A DNA stretch of 64,000 nt from assembly GCF_900090045.1 (NCBI RefSeq), contig NC_041777.1:489501-553500 (forward strand). The letters are read 5' to 3'. Numbering within the stretch: the stretch's first letter is position 1; each line of letters begins with the position of its first letter. Source of the stretch: Plasmodium malariae. Lineage: Eukaryota > Apicomplexa > Aconoidasida > Haemosporida > Plasmodiidae. The notes beneath the pieces are model-generated. The model was not told the origin of the DNA. It made no database searches and was given only the letters and a program-made list of their open reading frames with translations. Below, piece by piece: positions 9,682 through 20,995 of this stretch. Both the position numbers and the translations under genes were made by a program.

Positions 9682-11868
9682 ATGTTTCCTTTGAGAATTC
9701 TGCGAAAGGCATGGAACGATAATTTTATTTTTGAAAGAAAATATTTCACAGAGATATTATTTAGAGGGGAAAAGAATAAAAAAGTAAAAATATGTAGTAG
9801 GAGTAGTCCATTTTATTCCTATAGTAGAAATATAAATACTTCTAGAAAATGTCTGAACCAAGATCCGTATACAGTATTGGGTTTATCAAAAAATGCTACA
9901 ACGAGTGAAATTAAGAAACAGTTTCGTTTACTAGCCAAGAAATATCATCCAGATATAAACCCGTCTCCTGATGCAAAACAAAAAATGGCTAGTATAACAG
10001 CAGCATATGAATTATTATCCGATCCTAAAAAAAAAGAATTTTATGATAAAACAGGAATGACTGATGATATGAATTATGAAAATCAATCTTCATCAAATTT
10101 TGAAGGTTCATTTTCAGGGTTTGGTGATGCATCTTTTATGTTTACAGATTTTGCAGAAATGTTTACAAACATGGCTGGAACGAAAAGTAGTTCAACTAGA
10201 GGTGAAGATATTCAAACAGAAATTACTTTAAAATTTATGGAAGCTATTAAAGGATGTGAAAAGAATATCAGATTAAATGTTAAAGTGTCTTGTAATAATT
10301 GTAATGGGACAGGTAAAAAACCCGGTACCAATTTAACCATATGTAAAGTTTGTAACGGTTCAGGTATTCAACGAATGGAAAGAGGTCCTATAATTATTGG
10401 AGTACCATGTCGAAATTGTTCAGGGAATGGACAAATTATTAATAACCCATGTAAACATTGTTCAGGTAGTGGAGTAAAATTTCAAACAAAAAACATTACT
10501 CTAGATATCCCTCCAGGAATTAAAAAAGGTATGCAGATGAGAATTCCAAATCAAGGCCATTCAGGATATAGAGGTGGAAAAAATGGTCATCTATTTGTTA
10601 CTATAAACATTGAACCACATAAAGTTTTTAAATGGGTTGATGATAATATTTATGTAGATGTACCATTAACTATTAAACAATGTCTTCTAGGTGGTGTCGT
10701 TAATATTCCTACCCTTAATGGTGATATGGATTTACTTATTCGACCAAAAACTTATCCTAATTCTGAAAAAGTTTTAAAAGGTAAGGGACCATGTAAAGTA
10801 GATTCACATACAAATGGTGATCTTATCATAAAATTTAGTTTAAAAATACCTGATAAATTAACACATAGACAAGTGGAATTGATTGAGGAATTTAACAGAA
10901 TTGAAATGGGGCTATCAAACACGCAAAACACCAATAGACCAATGGACGATTGTGATAATGCCAGTGCTCGTGCTACTCCAAAGGGGGATACCAGTACCAG
11001 TGGCAGTACCAGTGGCAGTACCAGTGGAATCAATAACAAAAATAGGAATAATAATAGTAGCGGCAATAGTACCGATAACAGGAGCATCAATAACAGTGGC
11101 AACTGCAAGGTCAACGCAAATGAAAGAGGGGAGAAGAACATTCCCAAACCTCCACCATTATCGCAGAAAAAAAAATACATAAATAAATTAGAAGGAACGA
11201 ATTCGTCTAACGTACCCATTCCCCCTCCACCTCCTACATCCTCGTCCAGTGCATCGAAAGAAAAATATGCAAGTGGACGAAGTGCGAATAAACAAAGAGC
11301 GAAGGAACAAAATGCGAATGGACATAGTGCGAATGAACAAAACGCGAATGGACATAGTGCGAATGGACATAGTGCGAATGGACATAGTGCGAATGAACAA
11401 AACGCGAATGAACGGAGTGCGAATGAACAAAATACGAATGAACAAAATGCAAATGAACAAAATAATGCCGCGAATGAAGATAGCAAATTGAATAGTAACA
11501 TGAACAACAGTTATAGCTATGATGATAATTATTACTCTAGTAAGGTAAAGAATACTAATCACATGAAAAGTGTTGAACATGCGAATAGTGTTAATAATTC
11601 TAACATAAACCAAGTAGATAATACAGCTTATATATTTGACAAGTCCACAAAGGAATCTCTAAACTTTAGTAATCAACACACTGTTAACATAAATAACGGT
11701 AGCAGTGGAACTACCATCAGCAGTAGTAATAGTATAGGAAATGGAAAAAATAATAACAAATCAGACGATTCATATAAAGAGGAAAGAGACAAAAAGAGAA
11801 GCTCCACTACTTCAACTTTTTCATATGCTAAAAAGTGGATTACTGAAAAATTAAAGCCAAACAATTGA
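9682..11868 (+). CDS. Type I DnaJ/Hsp40 co-chaperone, probably mitochondrial, with low-complexity tail
   Basis: A 728-residue single-exon protein with all type I (DnaJA/Tid1-like) parts. The J-domain spans about residues 61-125 with HPD at 89-91 (KKYHPDINP). The zinc region, about residues 203-265, has four CxxCxGxG-type repeats (CNNCNGTG, CKVCNGSG, CRNCSGNG, CKHCSGSG). The substrate-binding C-terminal domain follows (DIPPGIKKGMQMRIP, about 275-410). It stimulates an Hsp70 and binds unfolded clients. The first 60 residues are basic and hydroxylated with few acids, which fits an organellar presequence; mitochondrion is inferred from Tid1-like architecture. After residue 420 comes about 300 residues of Ser/Thr/Asn/Ala-rich sequence including 5-residue ANGHS/ANEQN repeats, absent from bacterial DnaJ (about 375 aa). 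Confidence 0.93.
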   Translation: MFPLRILRKAWNDNFIFERKYFTEILFRGEKNKKVKICSRSSPFYSYSRNINTSRKCLNQDPYTVLGLSKNATTSEIKKQFRLLAKKYHPDINPSPDAKQKMASITAAYELLSDPKKKEFYDKTGMTDDMNYENQSSSNFEGSFSGFGDASFMFTDFAEMFTNMAGTKSSSTRGEDIQTEITLKFMEAIKGCEKNIRLNVKVSCNNCNGTGKKPGTNLTICKVCNGSGIQRMERGPIIIGVPCRNCSGNGQIINNPCKHCSGSGVKFQTKNITLDIPPGIKKGMQMRIPNQGHSGYRGGKNGHLFVTINIEPHKVFKWVDDNIYVDVPLTIKQCLLGGVVNIPTLNGDMDLLIRPKTYPNSEKVLKGKGPCKVDSHTNGDLIIKFSLKIPDKLTHRQVELIEEFNRIEMGLSNTQNTNRPMDDCDNASARATPKGDTSTSGSTSGSTSGINNKNRNNNSSGNSTDNRSINNSGNCKVNANERGEKNIPKPPPLSQKKKYINKLEGTNSSNVPIPPPPPTSSSSASKEKYASGRSANKQRAKEQNANGHSANEQNANGHSANGHSANGHSANEQNANERSANEQNTNEQNANEQNNAANEDSKLNSNMNNSYSYDDNYYSSKVKNTNHMKSVEHANSVNNSNINQVDNTAYIFDKSTKESLNFSNQHTVNINNGSSGTTISSSNSIGNGKNNNKSDDSYKEERDKKRSSTTSTFSYAKKWITEKLKPNN
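11280..11460 (+). repeat. In-frame 15-base coding repeat in the DnaJ tail
   Basis: GCGAATGGACATAGT and GCGAATGAACAAAAC units, about 12 copies, encode ANGHS/ANEQN pentapeptides. The unit is a multiple of three and no frame shift occurs, so copy-number change would be tolerated. Confidence 0.9.
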
Positions 11869-12021
11869 AATCTAACAAATTCTAAGGGAAACTAAGATTT
11901 TTGTTTCCTTTTTGTTTTTATTTGCTTTTTAAATTTTTACATACGTCTTTATTTATGACACTTCTCCAACATTTTACATGTCTGTACATGTATATATGTA
12001 TATGTGCATGTATGTATGTGC

Positions 12022-12056
<35 letters not shown>

Positions 12057-13030
12057 AGTGTATATGCATGTGTGGGTATAATACTTTTAAAAATAATGTG
12101 CACACAAATAAAAAAAAAAAAAAATTAACTCCATTTTTTAAAAAAAAAGGAAAATATTATTTCAAATTTTACGCCCCAAAAAAGTTGATGGTGTGTTTAC
12201 GCACTTAAGAATAAATAAAATAAACATACATAGGCACACCCCTTAAGTGTACTACTATATAAATTTCTTAACATATCTACACCCATTTTTGCCTCATCGG
12301 TATTTTAATTATATTCATAATCAACGTAAAATCAGCCATTACACAATCGCTTATTTAATAAACTAATTATATAAATTTATATATTGTTCAGAAATGCAAG
12401 ACAAGGAAAAAAAAATATATATTACGTCATGAAAAATGATGATACATGCAGTAAAACATTTAAAATGTTGAACTCGTAACCCATTTATTACTACAAATAA
12501 AAGGAATAACGTGTACTTATATATATAGTTTGTAAAAATAAAAAAAAAAAAAAAAAAAAATTTGCTAACCATTAAACAATATATGTACATATATGTGTAT
12601 ATATATATGAAGGACGAGTACAATGAATTACGTGCCGTTAGCAAGAAGGTAACACAAACTCAAGATTAAATTCCAATACACTTAAAAAAAAAAAAAAAAA
12701 AAGGAGAAGGGAAAACAGGTTAGCAAAATACGCTATCTATGTGAAGCAATTAAAAAGAAGCTATAAGGAAAACACATCCACAAAGTGTGCAATCAGGTTG
12801 AAAAATAAACAGTTGTAATGTCGTGAAAAAATTCCGTAAAAAAAAGAAAAGAAATTTACGGTAAGTAAAAATATATATATAGATATAGATATATATGTGC
12901 ATATACATGCATGTACATGCTTATACATTCTTATACAGACATATAAATATACATATATGTACACATAACTATAAATGTATGTGTATACGTGCACATATTC
13001 ACATTCACGTACTTGCTAGCTTTCACAAGA
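11869..13030. other. Convergent intergenic region with a possible small spliced gene
   Basis: Lies between the 3' ends of DnaJ (+) and the KDSR-like gene (-). It has a (TA)n tract (about 12025-12052) and poly-A tracts (12110, 12541-12560, 12685-12702). A stretch at 12608-12860 has relatively high GC and short exon-like pieces (a 14-codon ATG frame at 12608-12649 ending at a GT, and a stretch ending in GTAAGT at 12861). I could not assemble it into a recognisable protein. Confidence 0.45.
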
Positions 13031-14115
13031 TCAGTTGCACAGTATGGAATGGAACTTCTTCTTTATGACGTATTCGATGTATAGTTTATAAAGAGATGAT
13101 ATAAAAACAAAAATATTGCAAAATGAAACATGCATTAAGTAATCAAAATAGGATTCCGGATTCCTATAACCACTATGTAATATAGACAACATATATCCAT
13201 TTAAATTTAATGTTATAAATTTTCTTCCTTGCTTTATTTTATTAATGACCTTATCTGCTGCATAATCTGAATTAAGAATACTAGTTAAACTTTCAATTTT
13301 TTTTGTAACATCTGGTTTTTTAAAATTTTCTTGAACAAAGCCAGGTGTTTGAATTGATGGTAAGAATGCATTTGCAATATGGATATTGAAATATTTTAGT
13401 TCTTGGTCTAAAATATGTGTATAAGTCCACATGGATGTTTTACTCATTAAATAGTATGAGTAACCATAAATGGGGTATAATGCCCCTTCAGAATTTATAA
13501 ATAAAATAGTTCCACTTTTCTTTTTTTTCATATATGTAATAACCCTAGATATAAAATCAATATTTCCATATATATTTACATTAACTGTATAAATTAAATC
13601 ATACATTTGCAATTTAGTATTTTCTTCAGTACTCACGTAAGCAGCATTACAAATAAGAACGTCAATGTTGTTTATATCATTTACATCCACATTTCCCTTC
13701 TCGATGTTCTTATTCCTATCCCTTGTATTATTTTCATTTCCATAATTCGTATCATTTTTTGAATTTTCTTCCTTATCTAAACTATTATTTATTAACGCAT
13801 TATTGAATGCTTCATTTATTGACTCCTTCATACTCAAGTCACATTTAATAATATTTATTTTAATATCTGAGTAACTTTTGTCCTTCCCCACTTCGCTTAA
13901 TAAAATATTTCTTGCCTCTTTTAGTTTATTTATATTTCTTGACATCACTGATAGTGTTTCGGGTTTTTCCTTGATAAGTCTTTTGGCTAACGACAACCCA
14001 AGCCCTTCCGAGCCCCCTGCGGAGGAGAGAAATATGCAAAGTGGTACGAACGCGATAACATGCAGAGTACACACATATGCACACATGCGAAATTGTCCAC
14101 TTGTCCACTTTCACG

Positions 14116-14159
<44 letters not shown>

Positions 14160-14525
14160 AGTAAATACATGTGTATGCACTTACATATACATATATGTAC
14201 GCACGTGCACAGTGGCACGCTGCAGTAACTAAAATGAGGCAAGGGAAACAACAAAATTGCCTTCGTTTTATTGCTTGCGCGTTTTCTCTTTTATTTTAAT
14301 TTACTAACCTATGATGCAAACATGTTTCCCTTTAAAGTTACAGTTTTGTAGTGCTTTAGAATAATTTGCATATCTAAATTTAAAAATTAAATAAATAAAT
14401 CCTAACACTGATAAATAAGACACTAGTGTGATATTTAAGAAACTGCTTAACGGGATCCAGTAATTTACAACTCGTAAAATTATTAAAAGTTCGAAATATA
14501 TGTACTTCTTAATAAAACATAACAT
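13031..14525 (-). CDS. KDSR: 3-ketodihydrosphingosine reductase-like short-chain dehydrogenase
   Basis: Two exons: 14525-14309 and 14016-13031, joined through donor GTTAGT and acceptor CCGCAG in phase 1, giving 400 residues. The exon join restores the nucleotide-binding loop (IIG / GGSEGLG, about residues 71-79), which confirms the splice. The active site Tyr-x-x-x-Lys is at about 261-265 (YLMSK), with the preceding Ser in INSEG and the NAA motif (LICNAA). Hydrophobic segments at about residues 8-50 and near the C-terminus fit an ER-membrane protein as in KDSR/TSC10. The family reduces 3-ketosphinganine to dihydrosphingosine with NADPH in sphingolipid synthesis. An Asn/Asp/Glu-rich insert near residues 140-180 is parasite-specific. 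Other ER-bound SDRs are possible, but KDSR fits best. Confidence 0.85.
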
Positions 14526-16405
14526 ATTTTAAAAAGTCTTTTCAAAGTTAAAGAAAAATATGTAAATAAAAATGATTTATTTATAGAATGAAAATATATG
14601 GGTGGTACCATGTGGTTTATGTTTGAAGGTGTAACTTCTTTTTTTTCTTTTTTTTTATTTGCTATATATGTGTGTACAGGCGTGCGTATGTGTATGTATA
14701 TGTCTCTGTGTATGTACTGCGTATGCGCTTGTGTCTGTGTGTTTTTTTTTTTTTTTTTTTTTTTTTTCAAAATAGAAGAAATTACTTATAGGTAAGTACA
14801 AGCCCTGATGGAGGGTCTTCCTATTTTTTAAACTTATTATTTGGCTTAATATGATTTTCTTTTTCTGTTCTACATTTTATTCTCTCCTCTCAATTTTTTT
14901 TTTTTTTTTTTTGTTAACAATTTATTACTTGTCAGTTACGTTACAAAATATTGAATACACTGATATGAAGAAATAATACACGACTGTTGTGACAATCAAT
15001 TTAAAATTTATTTTTTTACCGCATAATTCCAATATATATATTTACATAAATATATATACTTCTTCTTATAAGCGTAGGATACATAATTTAATTTTTGTCC
15101 CTCTTTACGTTTTCTTACTTAATATGTGTGCAGATAAATGTACCTTATAAACCCTGATCAGAATAAAAAAAAAATAATTTGCACGTGCATATACATATAT
15201 ACATACCCATAGGAAAATCGTATTACATTTTCTAGTTTTGTTTTAACTGACTTAAAATTTTGCTTATTGAAGAACTAGCGTAATTAGTAGTATTTTCATC
15301 TTTAAAATTATAATTTGCTTTTATTTTTTGAGAAAATTTCCCCTATTAAATCGATGGAATGGATACGTGTTAAATGCGTTAGCATTTTCCTTACATATTT
15401 ATTCGTTTAAGCAGTTATCCATTTATTTATTCGTTCATTTGTTCATTTGTTCATTTGTTCATTTGTTCGTTCATTCTTTCATTCGCTCATTTGTTTATTT
15501 TATTTTTTTTTAAACCAATTTTTTTCGAACTGCATTTATCGTTGGTCTTAATCATATTAAGAACGCTTCCTATTTGTGTTATTCCTGTTACATCAAAGCA
15601 GTAATAGAGAGGTTGGAAATGCCGACAAATCGAATTAAAAGAAAAAAAAAATCAAAAAATTTAAGCTAAAATTGTTGTTACAATTTTAAGTACTATAAGT
15701 TTGGTGTAATAATGTACGAAAAAAGAGTTAAATATATATTTTATTTTTTTCTCTCTGTGTGTATGTGTTTACTTCGCCTTTTTCTTGATACGCGAACTCT
15801 ACACATATAGTAGTAATAATGTACATTATTATAAATGGGGAAGAGGGGTAGGAGAAAACTAATTATACAATGGAGGAATACTGAAAAAGCTGTGAAACAT
15901 AATATGGGGGGGGGGGCAATTAAAATATAACGCACTTTGCACTTCCATATTGTACATGTATGTACACCATACATATGGTTGTTTCGTAAAAAAAAAAAAA
16001 AATTTGTTATACTACATGTGCGCACGTATTGTGCATATACGCGTATAAATATATGTATATATGTATGTATGTATATATGTATGTATATATGTATATATGT
16101 ATGTATGTATATATGTATATATGTATGTATGTATGTATATATGTATGTATGTATGTATATATGTATGTATGTATATGTATGTATATATGTATGTATGTAT
16201 GTATATATGTATGTATGTATGTATGTATATATGTATATATGTATATATGTATATATGTATATATGTATATATGTATATATGTATATATGTATATATGTAT
16301 ATATGTATATATGTATGTACGTATGCATGTATGTATGGATGGATATACACGGATTATTCCAGAACGAATAATTCGCGAACGCTTGAAATATTTAGATGGC
16401 CCCCT
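14526..16405. other. Intergenic region between KDSR-like and RPA1 genes
   Basis: Promoter side of the KDSR-like gene and 3' side of RPA1 (both minus). It holds poly-T tracts (14741-14767, 14900-14912), a TCATTTGT array (about 15410-15500), a G9 run near 15907 and a long TATG/TATA array (16040-16320). I see no gene; reading frames here translate repeats. Confidence 0.65.
16040..16320. repeat. TATGTATG / TATATATG microsatellite
   Basis: About 280 bases of TATG tetramers irregularly mixed with TATATATG octamers, becoming a regular TATATATG array in the second half (about 16220-16310). It generates spurious Met-Tyr-Ile-Cys frames on plus and Thr-Tyr-Ile-His frames on minus. It ends about 85 bases from the RPA1 stop codon. 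Confidence 0.95.
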
Positions 16406-19400
16406 TCACTCGTTTTCTAATTCCCTCTTCTCTGTAAGGGTCCTAATGGACTTAACCAAATACCTGCAGTTGTCAAGCAGCAATTTGCTGAGGGGAATTA
16501 TTTCAATTATAGTGTAGTTCTTTTTTAGCTCATCCATGTGAGATGTCATATAGGCTTTAATTCGAAAAAAGAATTCTTTTAGTTTGACTTTTTCAATTAA
16601 ATCAAAATTTTCAATATTTTCTTGTGTAACATATTCTTGTCTTAGTTTCATAAACTCATCAGCGGATAGGCCGTTCATAATTGTTTTTGCACAATTGGAA
16701 AAGGCAGAAGCTCTTAACGAATCAGTGCTATCAGTAATTTTTAAATTAATAGAATAATTATAAATAGGAATATTATTTTTATTACACTTGGCACAATACA
16801 TTGATTCATCCAAAAGTTGAGATGTTTCTATCTCTTCATCGGCTATATTATTAGTAATCATTTTCTTATTACAATCAGGACAAGCGGAATATACAGGTAT
16901 AGTATTATATATATGATCTATAAATCCAAAAGTTGTAAAAATAATTCCTTTTCCTGATAGAGCATCTTCATTTGCTACGTTGACATCTTTTTTAATTTCT
17001 TCAATAGTTTTTTGTAATTCTATATTGAAATTATTACTATTTAAATTAACTAAAGCATGCATATTTTTTTTATTATTGATCCACCAATTTTTTAAAATAT
17101 AAGCTCTATCAATTTCTGGATTTATTTCAATTTTTGTTTTGATATGAGATTCTAATTTTTTGCCTTTCCATTCCCCAACTTTTAAATACTTAAAACAGAC
17201 AATACAGTTATCCTTTAAATCCATTTCTTCTATTTTTAGAGCATGGTCACCCCATAAGGTTACATTAATAGTATCATTACTATCATCTATTAATATTAAA
17301 TCCCTTTTTTCTTTATACTGTCCTGTTTTTTTAATCAAAATTTGCATAGTCTCTTGAAAATTGAATACAATTCCAATTACATCTACTAAAGAACCTGTAT
17401 TCATATTTTTAATATTATCTATATAAGTAAAATTATAAATAAATTTTGGAATATTAAAATCATTTTCTTCTAATAATTCTATAATAGAATTTTCATCTAA
17501 GGTAATTTCACAATCATGTTTTAAAGTATTAAATTTCTTATTTGCTGCTTTTATATTTCCTTTACTTATTTTATATATTTTTCCTACTTGTAAAAAATCA
17601 TACCATTTATCAACTGCCTTACCAAAAAAATTCCCTTTTATCTCACCATCTTCATCACATAATTCTATATTAAATACTTTTCCTTCTTTATTACCTGAGT
17701 AAAATTTTCTAATATTATCTTTGGACTGAACCCTAGCTTTGATAATCCATTTTGAAGAGTATTGAGATAGCTTATTTATTTGCATTAATATTCCATCATT
17801 TGTTTTTATCACGGCATTATTACTCTGATATGTGTTACTCTGAGAAGGGTTACTCTGATAAGGATTGTTTTTCCTAATTTTCCTACTTAATGTATTCTCT
17901 TTTAACATTTTTATTTCATTTCTTCTGTCTGATGATAACTCATCTATATCATTGTTTAGCGTTTCCTTTGTTTCTTGCAAGCTCCCAACGCTTTCGCTTC
18001 TCATGTGTTTCCTTCCCTCATCTGTTTGATTGTAGCTGGAAAACAGATTCTCTTCTTTACTACTAATTTTATTATTACCATAATTATTATTGCCATTATT
18101 ATTGCCATTATTATTGCCATAACTGTTACCATAATTATTACTAATATTGTTACCACTACTATCGTATTCCGCAGAGCGACGACAATACCCTTCATTTATA
18201 CCTTCCTCATTTTTACTTAGTTTCGCACTACTGTTGTAACTTTCAGCGTTCCTCCCTATATACATTTTCCCTTCTTCATCAGCATGAATGCTATTTTCAC
18301 CATGATCATTTTTCTTCCTATTATAGTAGATGTCTTCTTTTCCTTGTCTATAGCTACCCACATTTTTGATCTTTTCCTGCTCCCTATCTCGGGTATGATC
18401 AATACCACTTAGGATGTTTCTTGCACCACCGCTCGGGATATCAATACCGTGAATACTTCCACTACTAATGTTATAGTTTCCATCATCAAGATAGTTTCTG
18501 TTGTTGAGGTTACTTCCGTTGTAGCTTCTGCAGTTATGACTTCTTTCATCGGTGTGTCTTCTAATCCCATACATGTTGCTCATAATATATGATTCCTTCT
18601 CTCCTTCAAGCAATTTTCCCTCGTGTGGGGAAGAATTTAAACCCTTGATTCCATTTTTTGCATAGTCATTATTATTATTATTATTATTATTATCATTATT
18701 ATTATTATCATTATTATTATCATTATTATAATCATTAATATTATCATTACGAGGATCACTGTTATTATCACTATAATTTTTATTAATACTGTTACTTACT
18801 CCAACCTCGAAATTATATTCCCCTCTGTATGCACCACCGTTCCTATGAATATTTTCGTCGTAGTTGTTGTTCCTCCCACTGCTCATAACAACGTCTCTGC
18901 TTATAATGTGTGTTTTGCTCTTACTGTTAATAATATTACTGTTGCTATTATTATTACTTTTACTGTTACTATTGTAAGATTCATTCTCGGATAAATATTT
19001 GTTTCTGTCATAATTAATTGTGTTATTCCTTTTGTTATAACCTCCATTCTCTCTATATTCACTGTGCTTTGGTTGAGGTGAGCTTCTCCCCTCATTATTA
19101 CTCTTATAATCCCTTACATTGGATGGGTAATTAGTGCAATTTGTGTAATTCGTGTAATTGTTATAACTTGCACAATTAGTTCTTTCATTATTATATGAAA
19201 ACTTTCCTCTATTCTGTAAATCCACCATATGACCTTCTTCATAATTTCTATTATTTATATTGCTATCCCCAACTCTGCTGTTATTTGGGCTTTTCAAACT
19301 TTCACGATAACTGGGATTCAAACCATGGATTTGATTTTCCCCATACGATAAATTTTCCCTATGGGTGATATTTTCTCTATTTGCTAAATTGTCCCTATAA

Positions 19401-20251
19401 CCCGAATTATCATTCGGACCACTCGGTTCTTTCACAAAATTTTCGTTGGGTACATGATGGTACTTTTCCTTGTTACCCCGCATATTATTTTCATAATATT
19501 CATTTGATTCATAAAAATTTTTAATATTAAGTCTATTATTATTGTAATCGATCGTAGCGCGTGTATATTCACTATCTCTGGGTTTATTTTCACAATAAAA
19601 TTCGTTAGTAACTCTATGGTTATTATTATTATTACTGCTATTAATACTACTACTACTATGGTTATTAATGTTATTAATGTTATTAATGTTATTACTGTTA
19701 TTACTGTTATTACTGTTATTACTATTATTATTATTACTACTAATATTACTATTACCACCTCTGTATTTGTTGTCATAATTATATTCGTTATCCCCACGAG
19801 TGGAATTTTCCCTTGGACTATTATCCTGTTGTGAATTTAACAGATAATAAGATATACTTTGTAAGTGATATTTTCTAAATAAATCTTCAATATCAAAATT
19901 TTCTATATTTAAAAAGATACTAACCTTTTTCGCTAGAATGAAAAGTTTTCCATAATAATTCGTAATAGAAAAATTTTCAATTTTAATTATTTTTTTTACG
20001 AACGATATAGTAGAACTAAAGTTGTTATTGTCCTCTATGCCTAAATGTACAATAGCATAATACTCAGGTGGTATTGTTCCATCAATAACTTTTAAAAAAA
20101 CTTGACTCGCCCCTGCATTCATTTGACTAAAACAAATCAACTTTATTTCAGTGTTCAACCAACTTAACGCTTCTTCTGAATTTGGTTCGGTAAAAAATTT
20201 ATATATAAAGTTAGGCGTAGCCTTACTTAAAATCTCTTCGTTTCTATTCAT
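16406..20251 (-). CDS. RPA1: Replication protein A large subunit (RPA1) with giant Asn-rich linker
   Basis: A 1281-residue single-exon protein. RPA1 is the main single-strand DNA-binding subunit in replication and repair, nuclear. The N-terminal OB-fold is at about residues 1-135. The C-terminal half carries the three DNA-binding OB folds: DBD-A from about 845 (SSKWIIKARVQSK), DBD-B from about 950 (VIGIVFNFQET), and DBD-C with a zinc ribbon CPDC (about 1123) and CAKC (about 1151). Ordinary RPA1 is about 600-620 residues; the excess lies between the first and second OB folds (about 140-830) and is rich in Asn, Ser, Tyr, Arg and Gly, with poly-Asn runs at 18660-18740 and 19616-19740 (plus coordinates). 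The start at 20251 precedes the conserved N-domain. The gene is divergent from the GGQ-factor gene. Confidence 0.95.
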   Translation of the reverse strand: MNRNEEILSKATPNFIYKFFTEPNSEEALSWLNTEIKLICFSQMNAGASQVFLKVIDGTIPPEYYAIVHLGIEDNNNFSSTISFVKKIIKIENFSITNYYGKLFILAKKVSIFLNIENFDIEDLFRKYHLQSISYYLLNSQQDNSPRENSTRGDNEYNYDNKYRGGNSNISSNNNNSNNSNNSNNSNNINNINNINNHSSSSINSSNNNNNHRVTNEFYCENKPRDSEYTRATIDYNNNRLNIKNFYESNEYYENNMRGNKEKYHHVPNENFVKEPSGPNDNSGYRDNLANRENITHRENLSYGENQIHGLNPSYRESLKSPNNSRVGDSNINNRNYEEGHMVDLQNRGKFSYNNERTNCASYNNYTNYTNCTNYPSNVRDYKSNNEGRSSPQPKHSEYRENGGYNKRNNTINYDRNKYLSENESYNSNSKSNNNSNSNIINSKSKTHIISRDVVMSSGRNNNYDENIHRNGGAYRGEYNFEVGVSNSINKNYSDNNSDPRNDNINDYNNDNNNDNNNNDNNNNNNNNDYAKNGIKGLNSSPHEGKLLEGEKESYIMSNMYGIRRHTDERSHNCRSYNGSNLNNRNYLDDGNYNISSGSIHGIDIPSGGARNILSGIDHTRDREQEKIKNVGSYRQGKEDIYYNRKKNDHGENSIHADEEGKMYIGRNAESYNSSAKLSKNEEGINEGYCRRSAEYDSSGNNISNNYGNSYGNNNGNNNGNNNYGNNKISSKEENLFSSYNQTDEGRKHMRSESVGSLQETKETLNNDIDELSSDRRNEIKMLKENTLSRKIRKNNPYQSNPSQSNTYQSNNAVIKTNDGILMQINKLSQYSSKWIIKARVQSKDNIRKFYSGNKEGKVFNIELCDEDGEIKGNFFGKAVDKWYDFLQVGKIYKISKGNIKAANKKFNTLKHDCEITLDENSIIELLEENDFNIPKFIYNFTYIDNIKNMNTGSLVDVIGIVFNFQETMQILIKKTGQYKEKRDLILIDDSNDTINVTLWGDHALKIEEMDLKDNCIVCFKYLKVGEWKGKKLESHIKTKIEINPEIDRAYILKNWWINNKKNMHALVNLNSNNFNIELQKTIEEIKKDVNVANEDALSGKGIIFTTFGFIDHIYNTIPVYSACPDCNKKMITNNIADEEIETSQLLDESMYCAKCNKNNIPIYNYSINLKITDSTDSLRASAFSNCAKTIMNGLSADEFMKLRQEYVTQENIENFDLIEKVKLKEFFFRIKAYMTSHMDELKKNYTIIEIIPLSKLLLDNCRYLVKSIRTLTEKRELENE

Positions 20252-20935
20252 TTTTTACTTATGCTCAACAGAATAGCGAAAGTGGGGAAAAAAAAGAAAA
20301 AAAAGAAAAAGAAGAAAAAAGGGTATATATATATATATATATGTTCCTCTGAAAAGGCGTATATCCCCTGCTAGCCTTTACAAGCAACTGTAAGTATATA
20401 TTTAAACCCGCGCACACATACATACGTACGTACATATATATATATATATATATGTTCATGCTTCCCCGCATGAATATATACGCTGCATGCGCAAAAAATA
20501 GCTGTTAGTGCTGGTACTTTGAATTATCCAAACAAATTCCTTTCTTCTGTGTACTAACAAATACGTGATACACTCAAAAAAATGTCTTGACCTTTTTGCA
20601 TTAACAATTTTTTTTTTTTAAATATATGTATACATGCAGATATAAATATGTATATAAGAACATATATACATATGCATATATGAACACACATATATAAATA
20701 TATATATTCCATTAAGTTACAAAATAAAACTTATAACGAAAAATAGAAAAAAGTGCAAATTAAGTGAAAGTTTTTTAAAAAAAGGAAATATCTTTAAACA
20801 AATGTATGTACGAAATAAATGGAAGTTAAAGCTTCTAGTTTGTTATACGTCAAAAAATACGCAACTACCTTTTCGCACGTTATTTTACTCATGCATAAAT
20901 ATAAACATGTACAATTTATGTACAAACGCGTATAC

Positions 20936-20995
<60 letters not shown>

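Noticed and set aside
10752..11613. Large antisense frames opposite the DnaJ tail
   Set aside because: Shadows of low-complexity sense codons in the DnaJ gene.
15741..16517. Frames of up to 195 codons in the TATG/TATA array
   Set aside because: Microsatellite translation (Thr-Tyr-Ile-His or Met-Tyr-Ile-Cys).
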